Below are positions 38,341 through 44,808 of a DNA stretch of 44,808 bases, in pieces. The position numbers and the translations under genes were made by a program. The stretch is from assembly GCF_028689785.1 (NCBI RefSeq), contig NZ_JAQVCN010000037.1:1-44808 (forward strand), read 5' to 3'. Origin of the DNA: Zoogloea sp. GTDB taxonomy: Bacteria; Pseudomonadota; Gammaproteobacteria; Burkholderiales; Rhodocyclaceae. The notes beneath the pieces are model-generated. The model was not told where the DNA came from and made no database searches. It worked only from the letters and a program-made list of their open reading frames with translations. Every line of letters starts with the position of its first letter. Position 1 is the first letter of the stretch.

Positions 38341-40755
38341 ATGTCGAGCACGCTTGACCTCCCCGAAGAACAGATCGAACTGCCGCTGCTGCCACTGCGC
38401 GACGTGGTGGTGTTCCCGCACATGGTGATCCCGCTGTTCGTGGGTCGCCCCAAGTCCATCAAGGCGCTCGAGAATGCGATGGAAGCCGGCAAGAGCATCC
38501 TGCTGGTGGCCCAGAAGTCCGCAGCCAAGGACGAGCCTTCTGCCGAAGATCTCTACGACCTGGGTTGTATCGCCAACATTCTCCAGATGCTCAAGCTGCC
38601 CGATGGCACCGTGAAGGTGCTCGTCGAGGGCGTCCAGCGTGCCCGTGTTGTGTCGGTTGAAGATCTGCGCACCCTGTTTGTCGCCAAGGCCAGCCCCATG
38701 CCGGCAGCCGAATCGCCGAACAACGAAGTTGAGGCCATGCGCCGGGCCATCATCAGCCAGTTTGACCAGTACGTTAAGCTCAACAAGAAGATCCCGCCCG
38801 AGATCCTCAGTTCCCTGTCGGGCATTGAGGAGCCTGGCCGGCTGGCGGACACCATCGCTGCTCACCTCCCGCTGAAACTTGAGCAGAAGCAGGAAATCCT
38901 TGAAATGCTGGATGCCGGTGAGCGCCTCGAACGCCTGCTCAACCAGCTCGAGACCGAACTGGACATCCTCCAGGTCGAAAAGCGCATTCGTGGCCGCGTC
39001 AAGCGCCAGATGGAGAAGAGTCAGCGCGAGTACTACCTGAACGAACAGGTCAAGGCTATCCAGAAGGAACTCGGCGAAGGTGAAGATGGCGCCGATCTCG
39101 AGGAGATGGACAAGAAGATCAAGTCCGCCGGGATGACCAAGGAAGCCATGGCCAAGGCCCAGGCCGAGCTCAAGAAGCTGCGCCTGATGTCGCCCATGTC
39201 GGCCGAAGCTACCGTGGTCCGCAATTACATCGAGACCCTGGTCGGCCTGCCTTGGAAGAAGAAGTCCCGCATCAGCAAGGATCTCGCCGAAGCCGAAAAA
39301 GTGCTCGACACCGAGCACTACGGCCTCGAGAAGGTCAAGGAACGCATCCTTGAGTATCTTGCCGTGCAACAGCGCGTGGACAAGCTCAAGGCGCCGATCC
39401 TGTGCCTGGTTGGTCCTCCGGGGGTTGGCAAGACCTCCCTTGGTCAGTCGGTGGCTCGCGCCACGAATCGCAAGTTCGTGCGCATGAGCTTGGGCGGTGT
39501 GCGTGATGAAGCCGAAATCCGTGGCCACCGTCGCACTTACATCGGTTCAATGCCGGGCAAGATCCTCCAGAACATGTCCAAGGTTGCAGTTCGCAACCCA
39601 CTCTTCCTGCTCGACGAAGTGGACAAAATGGGCCAAGACTTCCGTGGCGATCCGTCTTCAGCTCTGCTCGAGGTGCTGGACCCCGAGCAGAACTCCACCT
39701 TCGTGGATCACTACATTGAAGTCGAATACGACCTGTCCGACGTGATGTTCGTGGCGACGGCCAACACCCTCAACATCCCTGCGCCGCTGCTGGACCGTAT
39801 GGAACTCATCCGCCTGTCCGGCTACACGGAAGACGAAAAGGTTAACATCGCCCAGCGCTACCTTGTCCCGAAGCAGATGAAGAACAACGGGATCAAGCGT
39901 GAGGAGCTGTCGGTAACCGAGGACGCCATCCGCGACATCGTGCGTTTCTACACCCGCGAGGCCGGCGTGCGTGGCCTGGAACGCGAGGTCTCCAAGGTGT
40001 GCCGCAAGGTCGTCAAGGCGCTGGTGCTCGGCAAGCGCAAGGCCAAGGTCGTGGTCAACTCCAAGAACATCGACAAATACCTGGGTGTGCACAAGTACAG
40101 CTTTGGTGTGGCTGAGAAGGAAAACCAGATCGGGCAGGTGACGGGGCTGGCGTGGACGGAGGTCGGTGGTGAGCTGCTGACTGTCGAGGCTGTTGCGCTG
40201 CCGGGCAAGGGCAAGATCATGACTACCGGGAAGCTCGGTGAAGTCATGCAAGAGTCTATTCAGGCTGCACTCTCCGTGGTGCGCCGTCGCTCACGCTCCC
40301 TGGGTATTCAGGAGGATTTCTACCAGAAGTCGGATATCCATATCCACTTGCCGGAAGGTGCCATTCCCAAGGATGGGCCGTCGGCCGGTATCGCGATCTG
40401 CACGGGTCTGGTCTCTGTGCTGACCGGTATTCCAGTGCGTTGTGATGTGGCGATGACCGGTGAAATCACCCTGCGTGGTGAAGTCCTGCCGATTGGTGGT
40501 CTGAAGGAGAAGCTGCTTGCCGCCGTGCGTGGTGGAATTCGTACTGCACTGATTCCTCAGGAGAATGTTAAGGATCTCACCGAGATTCCTGACAACGTCA
40601 AGAATGGGCTGGAGATCATTCCCGTTAAATGGATTGATCAGGTTCTTGAGCATGCGCTCGAAAGAACTCCGGAAGCCCTGCCGGATGCGCCTGCCGGTGA
40701 AGCAAGCGTTGCTCCGGCCGAGCCCCTGGCCAATGGAGAGGTCGTAAAGCACTGA
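38341..40755 (+). CDS. lon: ATP-dependent protease Lon
   Basis: Homo-oligomeric AAA+ serine protease of 804 aa that degrades misfolded and regulatory proteins. The N-terminal substrate-recognition domain starts ELPLLPLRDVVVFPHMVIPLFVGRP. Walker A is GPPGVGKT at 358-365, Walker B FLLDEVDK, and the protease domain carries the catalytic dyad S681 (PKDGPSAG) and K724 (GGLKEKLLAA). ATG 38341 has AAGGAAAAA upstream. The Pro/Glu/Ala-rich last 25 residues are not conserved in the family and are probably disordered. Control by heat shock is supported by the promoter just upstream. Confidence 0.98.
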   Translation: MSSTLDLPEEQIELPLLPLRDVVVFPHMVIPLFVGRPKSIKALENAMEAGKSILLVAQKSAAKDEPSAEDLYDLGCIANILQMLKLPDGTVKVLVEGVQRARVVSVEDLRTLFVAKASPMPAAESPNNEVEAMRRAIISQFDQYVKLNKKIPPEILSSLSGIEEPGRLADTIAAHLPLKLEQKQEILEMLDAGERLERLLNQLETELDILQVEKRIRGRVKRQMEKSQREYYLNEQVKAIQKELGEGEDGADLEEMDKKIKSAGMTKEAMAKAQAELKKLRLMSPMSAEATVVRNYIETLVGLPWKKKSRISKDLAEAEKVLDTEHYGLEKVKERILEYLAVQQRVDKLKAPILCLVGPPGVGKTSLGQSVARATNRKFVRMSLGGVRDEAEIRGHRRTYIGSMPGKILQNMSKVAVRNPLFLLDEVDKMGQDFRGDPSSALLEVLDPEQNSTFVDHYIEVEYDLSDVMFVATANTLNIPAPLLDRMELIRLSGYTEDEKVNIAQRYLVPKQMKNNGIKREELSVTEDAIRDIVRFYTREAGVRGLEREVSKVCRKVVKALVLGKRKAKVVVNSKNIDKYLGVHKYSFGVAEKENQIGQVTGLAWTEVGGELLTVEAVALPGKGKIMTTGKLGEVMQESIQAALSVVRRRSRSLGIQEDFYQKSDIHIHLPEGAIPKDGPSAGIAICTGLVSVLTGIPVRCDVAMTGEITLRGEVLPIGGLKEKLLAAVRGGIRTALIPQENVKDLTEIPDNVKNGLEIIPVKWIDQVLEHALERTPEALPDAPAGEASVAPAEPLANGEVVKH

Positions 40756-40854
40756 TGGTGCGCTTAGACAGGAGAGTCTGGCGGAGCATCGCAGGCTTCT
40801 CCTGCCTTTAGGCATGGCGTTCCTGGTTCCGGCCGGCTAGAATGCCGGGCCTCG

Positions 40855-40929
40855 CTCTCCGTAGTTCAATGGATAGAACAAGCGCCTCCTAAGCGCTAGA
40901 TACAGGTTCGATTCCTGTCGGGGGGACCA
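40855..40929 (+). tRNA. tRNA-Arg (anticodon CCT)
   Basis: A complete 75-nt cloverleaf with encoded CCA: acceptor CTCTCCG pairs with CGGGGGG (two G-T pairs), D stem GTTC/GAAC, anticodon stem AGCGC/GCGCT with loop CTCCTAA (anticodon CCT, decodes AGG), T stem ACAGG/CCTGT with loop TTCGATT. TAGAAT at 40838-40843 could be its -10. Confidence 0.93.
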
Positions 40930-40958
40930 GTCGCTTTCCTGTTGTAGTGCAGCATTCG

Positions 40959-40983
40959 AAAAGCCCGCTTTTGCGGGCTTTTT
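40959..40983 (+). terminator. Intrinsic terminator after tRNA-Arg
   Basis: AAAAGCCCGC and GCGGGCTTTTT form a 10-bp stem around TTTT, followed by a T-run, 30 nt after the tRNA. Confidence 0.9.
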
Positions 40984-41021
40984 GCTGTGTGGTATTTCCT
41001 TGTTCTGCTTGACTCGTTTTC

Positions 41022-41051
41022 TTGACATCACGATTTTTAGCGCGTTATATA
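41022..41051 (+). promoter_or_regulatory. Strong sigma-70 promoter of hupB
   Basis: Consensus TTGACA (41022-41027) is followed 18 nt later by TATATA (41046-41051). The leader to the hupB ATG is about 95 nt and AT-rich. An 11-bp element CGTTATATAAA over the -10 (41044-41054) recurs inverted as TTTATATAACG (41130-41140) just before the ribosome-binding site. Confidence 0.8.
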
Positions 41052-41151
41052 AAGGTCAGCACAAGTATTGATCTGTCTCGAGCAGCGTTCGGTTTTTGGC
41101 AGTTGATGTCGGAGTTTCCTGTTTGTTAATTTATATAACGAGGGGGCGAGT

Positions 41152-41424
41152 ATGAATAAATCCGAGTTGATTGATCACATTGCTGCAGATGCCGATATTT
41201 CCAAGGCTGCGGCTGGTCGAGCGCTTGATGCTGCTGTGGCAGCTGTCAAACAGACCTTGAAGAAGGGCGGTACCGTAACTCTGGTGGGGTTTGGTACTTT
41301 CCATGTTGGCAAGCGGGCTGCTCGTACGGGGCGAAACCCTCGGACCGGAGCGACGATAAAAATCCAGTCGGCAAAAATTCCTAAATTCAGGCCTGGCAAA
41401 GCGTTGAAAGATGCGCTAAACTAG
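41152..41424 (+). CDS. hupB: DNA-binding protein HU
   Basis: Histone-like nucleoid protein of 90 aa that binds and bends DNA as a dimer. [20 protein letters not shown], the beta-arm region [21 protein letters not shown], and the C-terminal [16 protein letters not shown] are the HU signature. AGGGGGCGAG precedes the ATG. It has its own strong promoter and follows lon and tRNA-Arg, as in the conserved lon-hupB order. Codon usage is noticeably more A/T-rich than in lon. In many Proteobacteria ppiD follows; here two tRNAs and unrelated genes follow instead. Confidence 0.97.
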   Translation: MNKSELIDHIAADADISKAAAGRALDAAVAAVKQTLKKGGTVTLVGFGTFHVGKRAARTGRNPRTGATIKIQSAKIPKFRPGKALKDALN

Positions 41425-41435
41425 TTGGCTGTTGA

Positions 41436-41453
41436 ATTTGCTTCTAAGCAAAT
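41436..41453. repeat. Short inverted repeat between hupB and tRNA-Val
   Basis: ATTTGCTT and AAGCAAAT flank CT, 11 nt after the hupB stop and 5 nt before tRNA-Val. There is no T-run. It may be a weak terminator or processing hairpin that separates the mRNA from the tRNAs. Confidence 0.4.
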
Positions 41454-41458
41454 CAATC

Positions 41459-41534
41459 GGGTGCTTAGCTCAGTTGGTAGAGCGTCGCCCTTACAAGGCG
41501 AATGTCGGCGGTTCGACCCCGTCAGCACCCACCA
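41459..41534 (+). tRNA. tRNA-Val (anticodon TAC)
   Basis: A complete 76-nt tRNA with encoded CCA. Acceptor GGGTGCT pairs with AGCACCC; anticodon stem TCGCC/GGCGA holds loop CTTACAA (anticodon TAC); the T loop is TTCGACC. It lies 34 nt after the hupB stop and 25 nt before tRNA-Asp. Confidence 0.97.
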
Positions 41535-41559
41535 CCTTGGTTCAGGTGGATGATTAGTT

Positions 41560-41636
41560 GGAGTGGTAGTTCAGTTGGTTAGAATACCGGCCTGTCACGC
41601 CGGGGGTCGCGGGTTCGAGTCCCGTCCACTCCGCCA
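41560..41636 (+). tRNA. tRNA-Asp (anticodon GTC)
   Basis: A complete 77-nt tRNA with encoded CCA. Acceptor GGAGTGG pairs with CCACTCC; anticodon stem CCGGC/GCCGG holds loop CTGTCAC (anticodon GTC); the T arm is CGGG-TTCGAGT-CCCG-like. A terminator follows closely. Confidence 0.97.
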
Positions 41637-41670
41637 TTTGATCAATGCTGATCCTTTGGCTCAAAAAGAA

Positions 41671-41699
41671 AAAATAGCCACCTTAGGGTGGCTTTTTTT
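41671..41699 (+). terminator. Intrinsic terminator after tRNA-Val/tRNA-Asp
   Basis: AGCCACC and GGTGGCT form a 7-bp stem with a 4-nt loop, followed by seven T and preceded by an A-run, 40 nt after tRNA-Asp. It is probably the end of the hupB-tRNA transcript. The next 105 bp before the minus-strand gene hold nothing I can name. Confidence 0.9.
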
Positions 41700-41804
41700 G
41701 TTTTGAGCCTTCGTCACGCTCGACCCGGCCCCGCTAACACCACTGATGGCTTGCATCGTCTGTATTTGGATGCATGCTGGCTTCTTGCCCGAGTGGTAAG
41801 GCGC

Positions 41805-43958
41805 TCATTGCAGCCCAGCCCGGAGGCCCAGTTCCTCTTCACTTGCGGGTTCTTGGCGGGGTTCTGCGGAGATTGCTTTGAGGAACGCGAAAAGGGCTTT
41901 TCTTTCACGGGCGTTGAGGCCGAGGGGGCGGACCGCCGGGGAGGTGACGGGGAGATCGGGCTGGTACTTGGCTGGCCCGGTGGGGCCGAATTGGACCATT
42001 CCTGCGTCGTACATGGCGATGACGCCCTGGCCTTCGGTGAGGGGAAAGCGTCCGTTGTGCATGTAGTTGCCGGTGTGCATGACGTCGCGCAGGCCGGGGG
42101 TGCGGAAGCGGCCCTTGTCCTCGGGGCGGCCGGTGACCTCGAACCGGCCCAGGTCTTCCAGTTCGCGGCCATAAAAGTGCAGACCGTTGCTATGAAAGCG
42201 GTTGTCGGAAAACAGCGGTGTGTTGTGGCAGTTGATGCAGCGTGCCTTTGTGCGGAACAGATGCAGGCCCCACAGGGCGTTGTCGGAGAGGGCCTGATGG
42301 TGCCCCTTGAGGAAGCGATCGAAGTCGCTTTCACGGCTGATGAGGGTCCGTTCAAAAGTGGCAATGGCCTGGGCGATGCGTGTCAGGGTTACTTCGTGGC
42401 TGCCGAAGGCCGCCTGAAACAGGGGCGTGTAGTCATCCCGGGTGGCGAGGCGGGCGACAACCTCGGCGGGGGTTGTGTGCATTTCCAGCGGATTGGCGAT
42501 GGGGCCGCCGACCTGCTCTTCCAGGCTCGCTGCGCGGCCATCCCAGAACAGGTCTTTCACGTAGGCTGTGTTCAGAATGCTCATGGAGTTGCGTGTGCCG
42601 AGTTGGCCGACGTGACCTGGGGAGACGCTGCGCCTGTCGGTCCAGCCTGTGGTGGGCTGGTGGCAGTGGCTGCAGGCGATTTTCTGGTTGCGGGAGAGGA
42701 CAGTATCGAAGAACAGGCGTTGGCCCAGGGCTACCTTGGCGGCGGAATAGGGGTTGTCGGGAGGAAAGGGGACCGGCGGCAGAAGCCCGAGATCGACGAA
42801 GCCGTCTTCCATGCTGGCGTCCAGAGTGGGTGCGGGCCAATGAGGCTGCCGGGCGGCTCCCGGCAGGTAGCGGGCGTAGGCTGCACGCAGGCGGGCCAGC
42901 TCGGTCGCCGGCAGATCCCGCTCGGGGGCGGGCTTGGGCCGCGCCAAGGTGGGGCGTGCTACGGGGGCGTACAGCAGGAGGTCGGGTGGTCCTGCGGCCT
43001 CGGCACAAGCCTGGGCACAGGCTGGAGTCAGGCGGCCATCTGCGTGCCGTACCCACACCGGTCGATCCGGGCGTAGCCCGGGCAGGGCTGTCTGCAACTC
43101 CGCGGTGCTGCCCGGTGATGCGCCGCGGAACAGGTCACGGGCTTCATCCGGCGTGGGGATGCGCCAGCCATGGACACCGCAGGCTCCGGTTTGACGGAGT
43201 TGCTGTTCGACAGTGCCTACCTCTTCCAGCGGCTGGGGGCCGTTCAGGTGCCAGAGGCTCTCCGTGCTCAGAGGCGCGGCGCTCTGGGTATCGTCGACGC
43301 ATGCCGTGATCTCCCCGGGGCCGGCCGCGCTGCCTTTATGGACGAGCGGAATGAAGCGTCGGCGACGTGGAATGTGGGGCGGGGGCGGGTCGTCCAGGCG
43401 GGGGCCGCGGACTAGCCGGAGGTGGGCGTGATCACCCCGGGCCAGGCTGATGCCCGGCTGAATGTGGTGCTCTGCGTCGAAGGCTACGGCAAGGACGCCG
43501 TCTACCCGGCGGAGGCTGCGAGTCCAGTAGAAGCCGGTCCGCTGGTCCGGAAAGGCCTTGGCGTCGATGCTCGGGATGGTGGCTGGCATCGTGGAAATGC
43601 GCAGAGTTTCTAGTTCGCGCTCGCTGGGCACGCGCCAGTCGGCGTAGCCGCACAGGTTGCTGTGATTTACTGCGGCGACGTAGTCGGCGCTGCTGCACCC
43701 CGGGGTGTGGCCGCCACAGGCGGGCGGATTGAGGGGGGCCGCGGGAGGCGTGGGCAGGTAGTGGTGGTCGGCGGCGCGGAGGCCGGAGGCGGTCTTGCGC
43801 TCCCAGCTCAGGCCGCTGCCGGCGTCGATGACGCAGGCGGCTGAGGCCGCATCGCTGGGTTCTCCGCGTGCATCCTGAAAGCTATATCGGGTAGGGCCGA
43901 CCGGCAGGGTGCAGGCGGCCAGGGGTAGCAGGGCGAGGGTAAGGAGATGCCGTTTCAT
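41805..43958 (-). CDS. Lipoprotein: DUF1566-like modules fused to a di-haem cytochrome c peroxidase/MauG domain
   Basis: Predicted lipoprotein of 717 aa. MKRHLLTLALLPLAAC is a signal peptide with lipobox LAAC (lipidated Cys16). Two N-terminal modules resemble DUF1566/Lcl domains: GLSWERK, then CGYADWRVPSERELETL and FYWTRS; and CGVHGWRIPTPDEARDLF. The C-terminal part from about residue 370 is a bacterial di-haem cytochrome c peroxidase/MauG domain. It has haem-binding CSHCH at about 427 and CINCH at about 571, the family stretch FWDGRAASLEEQVGGPIANPLEM, and NYMHNGRF as the likely axial-ligand region. It should act in the periplasm, anchored to a membrane. MKRH (43958) is chosen as start because it begins the signal peptide. 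It lies 7 nt after an M16-like gene. Peroxide reduction and MauG-like protein oxidation both fit; the fusion is unusual. Confidence 0.85.
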   Translation of the reverse strand: MKRHLLTLALLPLAACTLPVGPTRYSFQDARGEPSDAASAACVIDAGSGLSWERKTASGLRAADHHYLPTPPAAPLNPPACGGHTPGCSSADYVAAVNHSNLCGYADWRVPSERELETLRISTMPATIPSIDAKAFPDQRTGFYWTRSLRRVDGVLAVAFDAEHHIQPGISLARGDHAHLRLVRGPRLDDPPPPHIPRRRRFIPLVHKGSAAGPGEITACVDDTQSAAPLSTESLWHLNGPQPLEEVGTVEQQLRQTGACGVHGWRIPTPDEARDLFRGASPGSTAELQTALPGLRPDRPVWVRHADGRLTPACAQACAEAAGPPDLLLYAPVARPTLARPKPAPERDLPATELARLRAAYARYLPGAARQPHWPAPTLDASMEDGFVDLGLLPPVPFPPDNPYSAAKVALGQRLFFDTVLSRNQKIACSHCHQPTTGWTDRRSVSPGHVGQLGTRNSMSILNTAYVKDLFWDGRAASLEEQVGGPIANPLEMHTTPAEVVARLATRDDYTPLFQAAFGSHEVTLTRIAQAIATFERTLISRESDFDRFLKGHHQALSDNALWGLHLFRTKARCINCHNTPLFSDNRFHSNGLHFYGRELEDLGRFEVTGRPEDKGRFRTPGLRDVMHTGNYMHNGRFPLTEGQGVIAMYDAGMVQFGPTGPAKYQPDLPVTSPAVRPLGLNARERKALFAFLKAISAEPRQEPASEEELGLRAGLQ

Positions 43959-43965
43959 GGTGCGT

Positions 43966-44649
43966 TCAGGGTTGGGCGGGCAGCATGGCGGCGCGGTGGA
44001 TCCGCAACCGGGGTGCAAGGGCGCGGATGCGTTCGGTGACTGACGCGGCATCCAGTTGCGCCAGGGCTGCCGCAGTGCGGCGCGTGTGGAGCAGGTCGCC
44101 GTCCTGCCGGTAGCTGCGCAGCAGGGTTGTCATATATGAGTCGTCGGAGGCCTGATGCGCGGCTTCCTCCGCTTCGCGCTGACGCCGGAAGCGTTCGATG
44201 GCGGTGGCGTCGATGCCTTGGGAGAGCAAGTCCTGGAAGGTCTGCAGGGCATGGTGGACGAGCTCGTCCTCCCGCTCCGGCGCGCAGCTGAAGCGGATGC
44301 TGCCCCGGACGTGCCTGTCCACCGCATCGACATGGGCACTCGCACTCACGCTGTAGGTGCCGCCGAGGGCTTCCCGCAGTTCGGTGCGCAGCCGGGTGCT
44401 CAGTTCCCGCATGAGTGCCTGCAGGGACAGTTCCGTTTCCGGAGAGGCACTGTCGGTTGGGCCGTCGATCGACAGAATCACTTCGGTGCGCTGGCTTGTG
44501 ACCCCTCGCAGGCGCAGCTCGGTAGGTTGATGGCGGTACTGGAGCGGCCGTATGGCGGGGGCCATCGCTTCGTGTGCCGGCAGGCTGGCCAGGTAGCGCT
44601 CGACGAAGGGGCGCAATGCAGACGGCTGGTTGGGGGTAAGGAGGATCAC
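43966..44649 (-). pseudogene. M16 peptidase C-terminal lobe, 5'-truncated
   Basis: A 227-aa product beginning at GTG 44649. It matches only the later, non-catalytic half of an M16 (pitrilysin/PqqL-type) zinc protease: LRPFVERYLASLPA, the inter-domain segment with VILSIDGP, then LSTRLRTELREALGGTYSVSASA and FSCAPEREDELV. The HxxEH zinc motif of the N-terminal lobe is absent. The frame continues upstream through 44736 to a stop at 44737-44739 without recognisable M16 sequence, so the 5' part appears lost, probably by rearrangement near 44650-44660. Either it is a remnant, or a lone lobe still made as a small protein. It precedes the di-haem lipoprotein by 7 nt on the same strand. No lipoprotein or secretion signal is visible on this fragment. 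Confidence 0.6.
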
Positions 44650-44808
44650 GGTGCTTTCCGCAGGGGGCGCTATTAGCGCCCTCAGACTGCTGACGAACCC
44701 CTGGTTTTTCCGGGGGTTCGTGTTTTTGAAGCCCTCTCAGACGACGAGAAACGCTCGGTAGCGGCCAACGGCTGTGGGGCTCGTTGGGATCGAAATGATG
44801 TGTTGGCG
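44650..44808. repeat. Two inverted repeats at the right edge, upstream of the M16 remnant
   Basis: GGGCGCTATTAGCGCCC (about 44665-44681) is an 8-bp inverted repeat around one base. ACGAACCCC / GGGGTTCGT (about 44693-44721) is a 9-bp stem around an 11-nt loop, followed on the plus strand by GTTTTTG. On the minus strand a frame open from the window edge ends at TGA 44739-44737 (last residues GRYRAFLVV); it is too short to identify. Confidence 0.6.

Noticed and set aside
40769..40808. Hairpin after lon (CAGGAGA / TCTCCTG) as a lon terminator
   Set aside because: The long loop and the weak CTTTA tail do not support an intrinsic terminator; readthrough into tRNA-Arg is possible.
41786..41812. tRNA-like D-arm sequence (CCCGAGTGGTAAGGCGC) between tRNA-Asp and the di-haem lipoprotein
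   Set aside because: No anticodon arm, T arm or CCA follows, and it runs into the 3' end of the lipoprotein gene. It is probably chance resemblance.
44737..44808. Minus-strand open frame entering from the right edge and ending at TGA 44737-44739
   Set aside because: Only 23 codons are visible and they match no family I know; chance openness is common at this GC content.

Overview
The window is a high-GC chromosomal segment of a betaproteobacterium, most likely from the Rhodocyclales. This rests on gene order and on protein character (the pyrG-kdsA-eno-ftsB and tig-clpP-clpX-lon-hupB blocks, PrpE, ETF-QO, the PrkA/YeaH/SpoVR set), not on a database match. It is mostly core genome. There is no rRNA, CRISPR array, prophage or recognisable insertion sequence.

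Layout. 0-4.1 kb (+): the 3' part of an AcuI/YhdH-type acryloyl-CoA reductase, a response regulator with a degenerate GGDEF domain, and propionyl-CoA synthetase PrpE, closed by a bidirectional terminator. 4.1-11.6 kb (-): a tightly packed envelope-glycan cluster (PAP2 phosphatase, YbhN-like membrane protein, polyprenyl-phosphate glycosyltransferase, two ArnT-like membrane glycosyltransferases), with an intact membrane diguanylate cyclase as the upstream gene. 11.8-15.7 kb (+): purL, complete in length but carrying one single-base frameshift. 15.8-20.7 kb: ETF-ubiquinone oxidoreductase (-), divergent from a thioesterase, acetoacetyl-CoA synthetase and isochorismatase-family hydrolase (+). A perfect 20-bp palindrome lies between the two arms. 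20.9-25.1 kb (+): pyrG-kdsA-eno-ftsB. 25.2-34.6 kb (-): a third ArnT-like protein, rpmE, trhP (yegQ), a DnaJ-like cochaperone, and the prkA-yeaH-spoVR set. 35-41.4 kb (+): tig-clpP-clpX-lon-hupB, the proteostasis block, with a textbook sigma-32-type promoter in front of lon. tRNA-Arg(CCT), tRNA-Val(TAC) and tRNA-Asp(GTC) flank hupB. 41.8-44.8 kb (-): an accessory-looking end with a lipoprotein fusing DUF1566-like modules to a di-haem cytochrome c peroxidase/MauG domain, next to a truncated M16 peptidase C-terminal lobe and two inverted repeats.

How the genes work together. The left end handles C3 acyl-CoA compounds. The 16-20 kb region handles acyl-CoA and acetoacetate, with electrons from acyl-CoA dehydrogenases entering the quinone pool through ETF-QO. 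The glycosyltransferase cluster probably builds a lipid-carried sugar and transfers it to an envelope acceptor. The right half is protein quality control and stress physiology.

The items most worth following up are: (1) the response regulator whose GGDEF active site is lost but whose RxxD I-site is kept, between acuI and prpE; (2) the DUF1566-MauG lipoprotein beside an M16 lobe, after a tRNA cluster; (3) the purL frameshift; (4) the perfect palindrome between ETF-QO and the acyl-CoA genes; (5) the sigma-32 promoter of lon embedded in a 12-bp hairpin.
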